In this document: piece by piece, positions 30,189 through 40,000 of the stretch | Position numbering within the stretch: position 1 is the first letter of the stretch | How the letters are laid out: every line of letters begins with the position of its first letter | NCBI GenBank assembly: GCA_030648205.1 | Contig: JAUSIH010000078.1 | Span: 1-42,050 of the forward strand | Direction: 5' to 3' | Source of the DNA: Dehalococcoidia bacterium | GTDB taxonomy: Bacteria; Chloroflexota; Dehalococcoidia; JAUSIH01 | Length of the DNA stretch: 42,050 bases | The notes under the pieces: generated by a model | What the model was told of the DNA's origin: nothing | Seen by the model: the letters and a program-made list of their open reading frames with translations, nothing else | The model's database searches: none | Made by a program: the position numbers and the translations under genes

Positions 30189-31402
30189 ACAACGCCACTC
30201 CGGTAGAGCCGGACGACATCGTCGCGGGAATAGCCCATTTCTCCCAGTATCTCCGCGGTATGTTCGCCGAGGCGCGGCGGTGGCCTGCGCCACGTCACAG
30301 GCGTGGCGGAGAGTTTGTACGCTGGGCCGGGGAGACGCACAGTCCCCGCTTGGGGATACGAGAACTCCACGAGGGAGCCGCGCTGCCGAAGGTGGTCTGA
30401 GGCGAGGATGTCCGCGGCGTTGTTGACGGGCATGGCGGGCACCCGCTGGGCCTGGGCGAGGCGGGTCACCTCCTCCTTCGTTCTGGCTTTCGTCCACTGC
30501 TCGACATATTCTCGCAGGGCAACCCAGTTTCTCGCCCTGCTCGTCCCCTTCCGGAAGCGCTGGTCCTTCGTCCACTCGGGCTCGCCCATGGCCTTCACGA
30601 ACCCCTGCCACTGGTGGTCCGCCAGCATGGAAAGCTGAAGCAGGCCGTTGGAACATTCGATCAGGCCCATGGCGGCGCCGACCGCTCCCGCCGACTCAGT
30701 GAGACGCGAGGGCAGCGGCGCGCCGTAGAAGTAGTTCATGGGGAACGCGAAGAAGGTTGTCGCGACAGCCTCGCGAACGGATTGGTCCACATGCTGCCCC
30801 TTGCCGGTGAGCCACCGCTGGTACACCGCGGAGAGGGTGGCGGCGGCGGCGTTGACCCCACCCATGAAATCCGCCTGGTGTCCGCCCGCCTTCAGCGGGT
30901 TCTCTCGTTCGGGGTCGGTGATGCCCTCCGGCGTGTAGTAGCCCTTCCCGCTGGCCTGCCACGCCACAAGGTCGGAGCCGCGGTAGCTCCTGTACGGGCC
31001 GGTCCATCCGAAATACGTGATGGATGTGACGATGAGGCGCGGATTGAGCCTGCGGAGGCTGCTGAAGGTGAGACCCAGTCGCCGCGCCTCGGCGGACGTG
31101 TGGTCGGTGATGAGAATGTCCGCCGTGCGCAAGAGCTGGCCAAGGATGCTGGCTCCCGTTGGCGTTGCGATGTCCAGGGCAAGCCCGCGCTTGTTCGTGT
31201 TCAGGTAAAAGAACAGGCCGCTGCGGTCAGGGTGCGGCACGTCGTCGGGGAACGGCCCGTGGCGCCGGGAGACGTCGCCCGAACGCGGCGGCTCCACCTT
31301 GATGACGTCAGCTCCAAGGTCGGCCAGCAGCTTGGCGGCGTAGGGGCCGGCTATGAACTGTGCGAGTTCGATGACTCGCAAGTCTGAGAGGGCGTCAGGC
31401 AT
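30185..31402 (-). CDS. CaiB/BaiF family CoA-transferase (first of a coupled pair)
   Basis: A 405-residue family III CoA-transferase. It has the LRVIELAQFIAGPYAAKLLADLGADVIKVE-type N-terminus, LNTNKRGLALDI, the catalytic acidic position in GGHQADFMGG, WLTGKGQHVDQSVREAV and the C-terminal PPPRLGEHTAEIL signature. It is paired with the next gene through an ATGA overlap. The two proteins are clearly related yet diverged, fitting an alpha/beta heteromer. Upstream lies an AT-rich accessory patch, so the pair probably starts its own transcript around 31.4 kb; no clear promoter was found. Confidence 0.9.
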   Translation of the reverse strand: MPDALSDLRVIELAQFIAGPYAAKLLADLGADVIKVEPPRSGDVSRRHGPFPDDVPHPDRSGLFFYLNTNKRGLALDIATPTGASILGQLLRTADILITDHTSAEARRLGLTFSSLRRLNPRLIVTSITYFGWTGPYRSYRGSDLVAWQASGKGYYTPEGITDPERENPLKAGGHQADFMGGVNAAAATLSAVYQRWLTGKGQHVDQSVREAVATTFFAFPMNYFYGAPLPSRLTESAGAVGAAMGLIECSNGLLQLSMLADHQWQGFVKAMGEPEWTKDQRFRKGTSRARNWVALREYVEQWTKARTKEEVTRLAQAQRVPAMPVNNAADILASDHLRQRGSLVEFSYPQAGTVRLPGPAYKLSATPVTWRRPPPRLGEHTAEILGEMGYSRDDVVRLYRSGVV

Positions 31403-31437
31403 TGCATACTCCTGGGCTGCGCAAGTCCGCCGCTCAC

Positions 31438-31681
31438 TTTAGCCTGATGTGGCGGGTGGACGCAAGAGACGGTTCTCTTGCGTAGAGGTTTCTTTCGCCT
31501 TCTTTCCAAGGTAATCCACCAGTGATTCGGAGCCGCAGAATTTACACTTTATCGCCTCTTCTCAGTATCTCGAAGGCTCTGCCAATACCCATGTTAGAAG
31601 AGCGCCTATAATCCCGGATGCAATAGGTACAAATAGCCCTAAAAACATGAAGGCGTTGTTTCTTCTTGTACGGCTTTGCAT
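31438..31681 (-). pseudogene. Small membrane/zinc-ribbon protein interrupted by TGA
   Basis: From an ATG at 31681 the minus strand encodes MQSRTRRNNA then a membrane helix (FLGLFVPIASGIIGALL) ending ...PSRY at a TGA (31564-31562). The same frame continues past the TGA with EEAIKCKFCGSESLVDYLGK, a CxxC zinc-ribbon half, to a TAA at about 31438. The parts join without a gap, as if one sense codon had become TGA; they may instead be an intact short membrane protein and chance. No start codon is available for the second part. The tail contains the 10-bp hairpin ACGCAAGAGA/TCTCTTGCGT (31460-31483). Low GC, beside the unknown 263-residue gene. Confidence 0.35.
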
Positions 31682-31734
31682 CTCACAATGTATCCGTGGC
31701 GAGGAGCAGCAAAGGGTTGGAAGGCACCTGCCAG

Positions 31735-32526
31735 CTAAATGAGCTTCCATGTTCGTTTATAGCTGGAAATAAGTCTTCGTGGCTGCGGAAGAAGGGATGC
31801 CCTGGACTCTCTAAACAAAGCTCGAATTAGAGCTTTCAGGCGTCGTAGTTCTTCATCGTCGCTGTACCGCTCAACGACGTGCCTCATGGAAGGAGTGATT
31901 AGGTAGGAGTTCAAGAGATGGTAGTGGCACTCGATTAGAGCACGCAACAATACGAAATTCAGCCTGATGTCATCTTTATCCGTTTCCCAACCTATGCTGA
32001 TCTGCTGCGCATAAATCGTTGGATGAGAAAACTGACACATGAGTTTCCAAAACTCGTCGAACACCGTCTTGTCTGGCGCTGCGATCTTCTTAAGGACGCT
32101 ATTCGTGAAATAGACGGTTTCCCCCTGCTCCCAGTGCGAGTACACGGATGGGTCACTGGCAAGGGCACAAAACTTGGCGACAATCAATGATTCGTATACG
32201 TGTCTTAGAAGACTGCGCGCAGGTCCATAAAAACCGCGCGTGGTGAGTAAAAGCGATGAGTAGAAGACAAAGAGGTTCTTATGAAAGGCTGAGAAAAGCA
32301 TCTTTGATTGCGGAGATGGTTGCGCGATGTCTGGCTTGGAGAGTATCCCCAGGTAGTAGCAAGCAACTCGATATTCGGCTGAAAGGCTCACCCGAACGAA
32401 CTGCAGATCGGTGGCGAGGTTGGCTTCAACTTGCTTTTGGCATTCATCCGCCTCGCGCTCGAATCGCTCAAGCAAAAGAGGATCATCCTTTGAGTACCAC
32501 TTAGAGCCTTCCGCGCGATTAATCAT
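31735..32526 (-). CDS. Protein of unknown function, AT-rich accessory gene
   Basis: Not recognised. A 263-residue, mostly helical protein with about 50% GC in a 60+% GC region, so probably acquired. Salient segments are an acidic/Gln N-terminus (LERFEREADECQKQVEANLA), a hydrophobic stretch (FSAFHKNLFVFYSSLLLTTRGF), GPARSLLRHVYESLIVAKFC and SHPTIYAQQISIGWE. The RSLLRHVYE...AKF pattern resembles helical proteins of the DUF5677 sort often found in defence islands, but this similarity is only impressionistic. An AAAGG site precedes the ATG at 32526. It may be co-transcribed with the small downstream membrane ORF. The surrounding 32527-32748 region shows no gene. Confidence 0.65.
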   Translation of the reverse strand: MINRAEGSKWYSKDDPLLLERFEREADECQKQVEANLATDLQFVRVSLSAEYRVACYYLGILSKPDIAQPSPQSKMLFSAFHKNLFVFYSSLLLTTRGFYGPARSLLRHVYESLIVAKFCALASDPSVYSHWEQGETVYFTNSVLKKIAAPDKTVFDEFWKLMCQFSHPTIYAQQISIGWETDKDDIRLNFVLLRALIECHYHLLNSYLITPSMRHVVERYSDDEELRRLKALIRALFRESRASLLPQPRRLISSYKRTWKLI

Positions 32527-32748
32527 AGAACCTTTGCTCCGTTCACCGGTTGACGCCTTCTAGCGCCAAGCTCAGCCGCCGGTGGCTAGAGCGCCTTGTT
32601 GAATTCCCGGCTTCTTGCAGGACGCCCTATGCGCCGCCAATATACACCCGCCGTCCGATTAGGGGCATTCTATGCTTATTCGGAAGCATGTTCAATCTCC
32701 TTGTAAGTGGACGCAAGCGATGAAAGCCCTGCGACGTCCACCATATTC

Positions 32749-32757
32749 TGGTATACT
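32749..32757 (+). promoter_or_regulatory. Extended -10 promoter of typA
   Basis: TGGTATACT: TGn with TATACT (five of six). The predicted start near 32764 lies downstream of the in-frame ATG at 32760, so translation must begin later, at the TTG at 32814. Confidence 0.65.
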
Positions 32758-32813
32758 AAATGTTTGGCACCTGGATAGCACGGACACCGGAGTACCCGAA
32801 CGGAGTTGATAGC

Positions 32814-34649
32814 TTGGCGCTGACAACGCGAACTGACATACGCAACGTGGCGATCATCGCACACGTTGATCACGGCAAGACCACCCTGGTGGACGGCCTG
32901 CTCAGGCAGTCCCACATCTTCCGCTCGAACGAGCAGGTGGGCGATCTCATCATGGACAGCAACGCCCTGGAGCGGGAGAAGGGCATCACCATCCTGGCCA
33001 AGAACACGGCCATCGTGTACAAGGGCATCAAAATCAACATTATAGACACGCCCGGCCACGCTGACTTCAGCGGCGAGGTGGAGCGCGTTGTAAACATGGC
33101 GGACGGCGCTCTGCTTCTGGTGGATTCGGCCGAGGGCGTCATGCCTCAGACCCGCTACGTGCTGAAGAAGGCCTTTGAGCGGAAGCTGAAGCTCATTGTC
33201 GTTATCAACAAGATGGATAGGCCGGACTGCCGCTACCAGGAGGTGCTGGCCCAGACCCAGGACCTCTTCCTGGAGCTGGCCACGGACATGGACCAGCTGG
33301 ACTTCCCTGTCCTTTACGCCGTGGGGCGTGAGGGGCGCGCCAGCCTCGCGCCCGAGGACCCTGGCCGCGACCTGACGCCGCTCTTTGAAGCGATACTCTC
33401 CTTCGTTCCTCCGCCGCGCGTGGACCTGGAGGGGCCCGCCCAGATGCTGGCGACCACGCTGGACTACGACAGCCACAAGGGCCAGATAGCTATCGGTCGA
33501 GTCTTCCGCGGACGCCTGCGCGCGGACACGCCCGTGGCCCACATCAGGCGGGACGGGCGAATCATCCCGGCCAAGCTGACGTATATTTTCACCTTCCACG
33601 GGCTGAAGCGCACGGAGGTCCAGGAGGTGGCGGCGGGCGATATTGTGGCCGTGGGGGGCATACAGGACATCGCTATTGGCGACACCATCGCGGACGCGGC
33701 CCATCCTGAAGCGCTGCCCGTCATTGAGATCAGCCCTCCGACCATCAAGATGACCTTCAGCGTGAACGCGTCGTCCTTCGCCGGGCGCGAGGGACGCTTT
33801 TGCACATCTCGGCAGCTCAGGGACCGCCTCTTCCGCGAACTGCGGACCAACGTGAGTCTGCGTGTCCAGGAAACGGACAGCCCGGACCAGTTTCTTGTCG
33901 CTGGCCGCGGCGAGCTTCACCTTGCAGTGCTCATTGAGACCATGCGCCGCGAGGGGTACGAGTTCGAAGTGTCCCAGCCGGAGGTCATCACGCGCGTGGT
34001 GAACGGCGAGGTGCACGAACCCGTGGAGCAGGTGGTGGTGGAGGTCCCGGAAGCGCACGTGGGCACGGTCTCGGAGATGCTTGGCCCGCGCCGCGCCCGC
34101 ATGACCGACATGAAACCTGATGGTAGGGGACATGTGCGCATGGAGTTCCTTGCGCCGTCCCGCGGAATCATAGGGTTCCGCAGCTCTTTCCTCACCGCCG
34201 TCAGGGGCGAGGGGACGGTGGCGGCGACGTTCGCCGACTACGAGCCGTGGTACGGGGAGATACCGCATCGCCGCGGTGGCGTGCTCGTGGCCGCCGAGGC
34301 GGGTGAAGCGGTAGGCTTCGGCATTGCCAACGCGCAGGAGCGAGGCAAGTTGTTCGTGGACCCGGGCACGGCGGTCTATGAGGGCATGGTGGTGGGCGAG
34401 CATGCCCGCGACACCGACCTCGTGGTCAACGTGTGCAAAGAGAAGAAGCAGACCAACATGCGCGCGTCCAGCGCTGATATCGCCGTGAAGCTCGTGCCGC
34501 CCGTTCGCCTGAGTCTGGAGCAGTATCTGGAGTTCATGGCGGGGGACGAACTGCTGGAGGTCACGCCCCAGAACATTCGTCTGCGCAAGAAGGCCCTGAC
34601 GCTCAAGGAACGACTCCGGGCCAAGTCCGCAGCCAGGTCCGCTTCTTAG
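32814..34649 (+). CDS. typA: Ribosome-associated GTPase TypA/BipA
   Basis: A 611-residue translational GTPase of the EF-G-like TypA/BipA type, involved in 50S assembly and stress/cold growth. G1 AHVDHGKTT, switch/G3 DTPGHADFSGEVERV and G4 NKMDRPD are intact, followed by domain II, the EF-G-like domains III and V (GRGELHLAVLIETMRREGYEFE) and the BipA-specific C-terminus ending in a basic Lys/Arg/Ala tail. The TTG start at 32814 has CGGAG 8 nt upstream and is placed after the promoter; the ATG at 32760 is upstream of the predicted transcript start. Length matches the family (about 605-615). Monocistronic. Confidence 0.95.
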   Translation: MALTTRTDIRNVAIIAHVDHGKTTLVDGLLRQSHIFRSNEQVGDLIMDSNALEREKGITILAKNTAIVYKGIKINIIDTPGHADFSGEVERVVNMADGALLLVDSAEGVMPQTRYVLKKAFERKLKLIVVINKMDRPDCRYQEVLAQTQDLFLELATDMDQLDFPVLYAVGREGRASLAPEDPGRDLTPLFEAILSFVPPPRVDLEGPAQMLATTLDYDSHKGQIAIGRVFRGRLRADTPVAHIRRDGRIIPAKLTYIFTFHGLKRTEVQEVAAGDIVAVGGIQDIAIGDTIADAAHPEALPVIEISPPTIKMTFSVNASSFAGREGRFCTSRQLRDRLFRELRTNVSLRVQETDSPDQFLVAGRGELHLAVLIETMRREGYEFEVSQPEVITRVVNGEVHEPVEQVVVEVPEAHVGTVSEMLGPRRARMTDMKPDGRGHVRMEFLAPSRGIIGFRSSFLTAVRGEGTVAATFADYEPWYGEIPHRRGGVLVAAEAGEAVGFGIANAQERGKLFVDPGTAVYEGMVVGEHARDTDLVVNVCKEKKQTNMRASSADIAVKLVPPVRLSLEQYLEFMAGDELLEVTPQNIRLRKKALTLKERLRAKSAARSAS

Positions 34650-35078
34650 TACTTAAAGTGGCATGACATAACGTGCGGCCTCGTCACTGGAGAGCCGCAC
34701 CCTGCGCCAGTCGGCAGATTGCAATCCGCCCCCGCTGGACGCTATAATATCTGCCAACCTTCGTGCGCACCCTGGCCCAAGGCATCTGCGGAGCGTGATT
34801 GGTGGGAATTGTGGCGTCTTTGCTGAGGCGTCACTGTAGTCCTTTTGGGGCCCATTCACTGGACCCCTGTATTCGCTCTGCGCGCCATGCCTCCGCGGCG
34901 GCCTTTCGTGTGATTGGACCTTGGCGTGATTGGCTTGGACTGGAAGGCGCATCTCTCGGCATTGGCCTGCTGTTGAGCGTTTCGGCCAAAGATCATCATC
35001 AACTGCTAACCAAACACTGGCCCGATCGTTAAATATTAAAGCGACTGGCGGGCATATCCAGAAAGGAACGGGAGCGTC
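34650..35078. other. Long intergenic region before the efflux operon
   Basis: About 430 bp without a convincing gene. A promoter candidate lies at 34719-34748, leaving a leader of about 325 nt. A 77-codon open frame (34799-35032, plus) has no ribosome-binding site and no recognisable domain, so it is not annotated. The segment contains GTGATTGG at 34795-34802 and again near 34910 and 34925. No terminator hairpin or riboswitch signature was recognised. Confidence 0.5.
34719..34748 (+). promoter_or_regulatory. Candidate promoter of the RND efflux operon
   Basis: TTGCAA (34719-34724), 18-bp spacer, TATAAT (34743-34748). Perfect -10, four of six in the -35. The leader to the adaptor ATG would be about 325 nt, long enough to hold a regulatory element. 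Confidence 0.5.
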
Positions 35079-37031
35079 ATGGGGTTTCATCGTCCTCTTT
35101 CGCTGATTGTGCTGGCGGCGTTCGGCGTGGGCCTTCTGGCGTCCTGTGCCCCTGCGCAGGGAGAGCCGCCCGCCGCCGGGCCGCGCGCAGTCGCCGTAGG
35201 TACGGTGCGGGTCAGCACAGGGGGCATCGCTGTGTCCACCGCCTACGCGGGCAACGTTCAGTCCAAGGAACAGGTGAACGTGGTGCCCCTGTCAACGGGC
35301 CGGATAGATAAGATATACGTGGACATAGGGGCGGAGGTCAAGAAGGGAGATCTCGTCGCGGAGTTGAGCCACGACGTCCTGGACGCGCAACTTCAGCAGG
35401 CGCAAGCAGGGCTGCGGGCCGTGCAGGCGCGGCTGGCCACTCTGATGGCGGGGTCCAAGCCGGAGGATTTGGCGATTGCCGCGTCTCAACTGAGCTCTGC
35501 CAAGACGAGGCTGGACTCCATGTTGAGCGGCGCCCGTGCGGAGCAGGTCACCATCAGCGAATCGCAGCTTGACACGGTCAAAGTCCGGTTGAGCCAACTC
35601 CTTACCCCCACGTCCTCGGACGTGCAGTCTGCCCAGAGCGCTGTGGCCGCGGCCCAGGCGGCCCTCGACATCGTTAAGACTCGGCTGAATCAGCTAAAGA
35701 TCCCGTCTGCCTCGGATATCGCCGCCAGCAAGGCCGCAGTCAGCGCGGCGGACGCGGCGCTTGTGTCCGCTCAGGTCAAGCTGGACACGCTCAAGAACCC
35801 CACGCCCACCGACATAAGCGCGGCATACTCCAGCCTCACCAGCGCTCAGGCAACTCTGGACGCGCGGCGGTCCACGCTGAATAGCCTGCCCCAGAGCCTG
35901 GGCCGCCAGCCGACGGGCACTGAGACGAGCAAGGCGCAGGGCGACGCGGCAGTGGCCCAGTCCTCGGTCGCCGCAGCCCAGGCAAAGGTGGACGCGCTTC
36001 AGAATCCTGTTCCAAATGACCTGAATTCCGCCACATCCAACATCGCCTCCGCGCAGGCCGCCCTGGACTCCGCCAGAGCGAAATATGACCAGTTGGTGAA
36101 GCCCAACGCCAACGACGTGGCCATTGCCGAGGCGAACGTGACTTCGGCGCAGGCGGCCCTGGACGCCGCTCAGGTGAAGCTGAACCTGTTGAGGAGCCCG
36201 AACCCGGCGGACGTGGCGGCCGCGCGGGCCGCAGTGGCGCAGGCGGAGCAGACCCTCGCCATCCTGAAGGCTCCCTCCAGCTTTGACGTGCAGCTTCAGA
36301 AGGACTTGGTGACCCAGGCGGGGCAGACCCTGGCGCTGCGTCAGAAGCCGTACACCGCCCAGGACGTGGAGGCGGCGCAGGCGGCCGTTGACCAGGCGCA
36401 GGCCCAGGTCAGCCAGTTGAAACAGCAGATCGAGGACACGCGGGTCCGCGCGCCCTTTGACGCTTTCCTTACGCAGCGGTTCCTATCGCCAGGCGCGCTG
36501 GCGTCCACTCAGACGCCCGTCGCTACTCTGGTCAGCAAGGACGCGCTGGTCGCCTTCCGAATTGAGGAGGCGCGCATCGGGTCGCTGCGGGAGGGCCAGC
36601 AGGTGACGCTGACCAGTCCGGCCCTGCCGGGCCAGACGGTGCAGGCGCGCATCACCCTGATATCGCCCGGCGGCGACGCCCAGCGGCATACCTTTGCCGT
36701 GCAGGTGGAGCCGTTGGCCCCCACGAAAGACCTCAAGTCCGGCATGTCCGCTCAGGTCAGCATAGCCACGCGCAGGGACAACGTGGTGTTGGTCCCCAAG
36801 GAGGCGCTGCTCCTGCGCAACGACCAGTCCGCTCTGTTTATCGTCCAGGATGGCAAGGCCCAACTCCGGATGGTGGAAGTGGGGCTTGTGGACGACAAGA
36901 ACGCGGAGATTCGCAGCGGTCTGCGGGCCGGAGAAGACCTGGTCGTGTCCGGCCAGGGCCTGCTGAATGACGGGGACTCGGTAACCGTGCAGCAGCCTCG
37001 CGCACAGCCTTCGGGAGGGCGTTCCGGCTAG
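35079..37031 (+). CDS. RND efflux periplasmic-adaptor lipoprotein with extended coiled coil
   Basis: A 650-residue membrane-fusion protein (HlyD/AcrA type); typical adaptors have 350-420. A signal peptide ends in the lipobox GLLASC (about 18-23). The barrel/lipoyl part begins with TGRIDKIYVDIGAEVKKGD and resumes after RAPFDAFLTQRF. Between (about residues 120-455) lies a hugely enlarged alpha-hairpin built of Ala/Gln-rich repeats. Several clear copies are exactly 32 residues long, starting P-x-x-x-D-(V/I/L), with AQAALD at their middle and a KLxxL end. ATG at 35079 with GGGAG 5 nt upstream. It is followed after 21 bp by the RND pump. Monoderm Chloroflexota lack an outer membrane, so the long hairpin may serve another purpose. 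Confidence 0.88.
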   Translation: MGFHRPLSLIVLAAFGVGLLASCAPAQGEPPAAGPRAVAVGTVRVSTGGIAVSTAYAGNVQSKEQVNVVPLSTGRIDKIYVDIGAEVKKGDLVAELSHDVLDAQLQQAQAGLRAVQARLATLMAGSKPEDLAIAASQLSSAKTRLDSMLSGARAEQVTISESQLDTVKVRLSQLLTPTSSDVQSAQSAVAAAQAALDIVKTRLNQLKIPSASDIAASKAAVSAADAALVSAQVKLDTLKNPTPTDISAAYSSLTSAQATLDARRSTLNSLPQSLGRQPTGTETSKAQGDAAVAQSSVAAAQAKVDALQNPVPNDLNSATSNIASAQAALDSARAKYDQLVKPNANDVAIAEANVTSAQAALDAAQVKLNLLRSPNPADVAAARAAVAQAEQTLAILKAPSSFDVQLQKDLVTQAGQTLALRQKPYTAQDVEAAQAAVDQAQAQVSQLKQQIEDTRVRAPFDAFLTQRFLSPGALASTQTPVATLVSKDALVAFRIEEARIGSLREGQQVTLTSPALPGQTVQARITLISPGGDAQRHTFAVQVEPLAPTKDLKSGMSAQVSIATRRDNVVLVPKEALLLRNDQSALFIVQDGKAQLRMVEVGLVDDKNAEIRSGLRAGEDLVVSGQGLLNDGDSVTVQQPRAQPSGGRSG

Positions 37032-37052
37032 GAGCCGGCAAGGAGGGAACCA

Positions 37053-40000
37053 ATGGGACTGACCCGCCTGGCCGTTAAGCGGCCCATCACTATCACCATG
37101 CTCATTCTGGCGCTGGTCCTGATGGGCGGCGTGGCCTATACCAAGCTGCAGGTGAGCCGTTTCCCAAGGGTCAATTTCCCGGTCGTGACCATCCGAATCG
37201 GCTATCCGGGCGCTTCCGCTCAGGACGTGGAGCAGCTCGTCACCAAGCCCATTGAGACTGCGATGAACGGCCTGTCGGGCGTGAGCGACATCTCCTCCAC
37301 GTCCCGTGAGGGACAATCAAATGTGACGGTCCGACTAAGCGAGGACGCGGACGTCAACCAGGCGGCTCTGGATATTTCGCGGAAGGTCGCGTCCATCCAG
37401 AGCCGGCTTCCCGCCGATATCACGCCGCCTGACGTGATCAAGGCGGACTCTGGCAGCTTCCCGATCATGAACGTCGCTTTATCCGGCAGCCTGCCCCTTG
37501 ATCAGCTCTATAACCTGGCCAATAATACCGTTGCGCCCCGAATCCAGTCTCTGCCTGGCGTGGCGCAAGTCACTCTGGTGGGCGGCCTTCGGCGAGAGGT
37601 CCAGGTCCAGGTGGACCCGGTCAAGGTGCAAGCCTATGGCCTCACTCTTCTGCAGGTGCAAGCCGCTATGGCGGCGGACAATCTGACCAGCCCAGGCGGC
37701 ACGGTGCGGCAGGGGCTTACCCAATACTCGGTCCGCACCTCGGCCCTGTTCACCCACCTGGACCAGTTCAGCGATATTGTCGTGAGCAGCGGCCCCGCGG
37801 GTAACGTGCGACTGAAGGACGTTGCTCAGATCAAGGATACGTACGCAAATCAGACCAATATTCAGCGGTTCAATGGGAATCCCAGCATTGGCCTCTCCAT
37901 CGTTCAACAGAGCGATGCGAACACCGTCCATGTGGTGGAAAGCGTGCGCGCCGAGATGGACCGTCTCCAACGCACTGTGCCGCGAGGAGTCGTCTTCAAC
38001 GTGGCCAACGACTCCAGTCGCTACACCAAGTCGGCCATTGACGCGGTCCAGTTTGACCTTGGTATGGCCGTGCTGCTCTGCGGCCTTGTCCTCTTGGTCT
38101 CCCTGCATGCGTGGCGTAACACGCTCATTGTCCTTCTGGCTATACCCACGTCTCTGATATCCACCTTCCTTGTCATGTACTTTATGGGATTCAGTCTTAA
38201 TACCATCTCCCTGCTCGCCCTGGCGATTCTCATCGGTATCCTGGTGGATGACTCCATCGTTGTCCTTGAGAATATCCACCGCCATCTGAAGCTGGGCGAC
38301 GAGCCGGTCCTGGCGGCGCTGAAAGGGCGCAGTGAGATAGGCATGGCCGCCATCGCCATCACCCTCGTTGACGTGGTGGTGTTCCTGCCCATCGCCTTCA
38401 TGTCAGGGTCACTGGGCCAGATCTTCCGTGAGTTCGGCTTGACCATTGTGGTGGCTACTCTGTTCTCCCTGTTCATTTCATTTACGTTGACGCCTATGCT
38501 GGCCGCCCGCTGGCTCAAGCCCGAGAAGGTGGATGAGGTCAATCGCCGCGTCCGGCGGGGTCTTTTAGCGCCGTTCCGTGGCTTTGGCGAGTGGTCGGAT
38601 AACACCTTAGACGCCGTGCGCCAGTTGTACCGAAGGACGCTGGGGTGGGCTTTGAACCACCGGCCGCTTGTGCTCCTGGGCGCCGCGGTGGCTTTCGGCG
38701 TCGCCATTGCCTTCATCCCGCTGAACCTGCTGGGCAGCGAGTTCGCCCCTAACGAGGACGACAACCAGTTCAGTCTCCAGGTCCGTATGCCCTCCGGTTC
38801 CTCGCTGGAGGCAACAAGCCAGGCGATGGTGCGGCTTGAAGGGCGTCTGGCGGGTTTGCCGGAGGTGAGGGACGTCTTCAGTTCGGTGGGCGTCGGGGGA
38901 GGTGGCGGCGGCGGGCAGGCGGCCTTTGGCAACATGACTGTGCAGCTTGTGGACAAGCAGCAGCGCACCCGGACCACGTTGGCTGTTTTGGAGGATGTCA
39001 GAGGCATCGGTCGCACCATTCCGGGGATGACGCTGACCGGCAATGTCCAGAGCAGCTTTGGCGGTGGCTCTCCAATTTCCATGCGTATTCTGGGTGATGA
39101 TTTGAACACCCTCGCCGGTATTGCGGACCAGGTGATGGTCATTGTGCGCAACACGCCTGGAACAACTGATGTGAGGCTGGAGCAGGACGCAGGGGTACCG
39201 GAGGTCCAGGCCGTCCTGGACAGGTCGCGCATGGCTGATCTGGGTCTGACATCGGCGCAGGTGGCCGGCGTTCTCCGCACGGCGGTGCAGGGCACCGTAG
39301 TCTCCCAGTTTGACCGTCCGGACGGGACTCAGTCCGATGTGCGGCTGAAACTGGCCGACGCCGACACCATGACGCCCACGCAGCTTGGGGCGCTGCCCGT
39401 ATTTGTGCCAAGCACGGGGCAGACTGTGCGACTGGACCAGATTGCTACGCTGCGGCAGGCGACGGGGCCCAACCAAATTGACCGGGCCAGTCAGCAGCGG
39501 CGCATGAGCATCAGCGCCAACGTGGTGGGCCGCTCTCTGGGAGATGTGGCGCGGGATATCCAGGCCCAGACGAGCAAGCTGGCCGTTCCCACAGGCTACC
39601 GGGTAGTTCTCCTGGGCCAGGCAGACCGTTTGAACCAGGCCGTTGCGTCCCTTCTCGGAGCGTTGGGTATGTCAATTGTGCTCATCTACATGCTTCTCGC
39701 TGCGCTTTACGAGGACTGGCTGCACCCTCTGGCCATCATGTTCTCGCTGCCCCTTGCGCTGGTGGGCGCGTTCACCGGCCTGCTGGTCACGGGGAACACG
39801 CTCAACATGTTCTCCATGATTGGCTTGATTTTCTTGATGGGCCTGGTGGCCAAGAACGCCATTCTTCTCGTGGACTATACGAACACACTGCGGGGACGAG
39901 GGGTGGCCCAACATGAGGCTATTTTGGAGGCGGGGGCCACGCGCTTGCGTCCCATCTTCATGACATCGTTCACGCTGGTGTTCGCCATGATCCCGCTGGC

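Noticed and set aside
32676-34403. A 575-codon open frame on the minus strand
   Set aside because: Antisense to typA, which has all GTPase motifs; it has low-complexity composition and no domain.
34799-35032. A 77-codon plus-strand frame in the efflux operon leader
   Set aside because: No ribosome-binding site, no domain and poor codon usage; treated as chance.
38021-39295. A 424-codon open frame on the minus strand
   Set aside because: Antisense shadow of the RND pump gene, Ser/Thr/Arg-rich with no domain.
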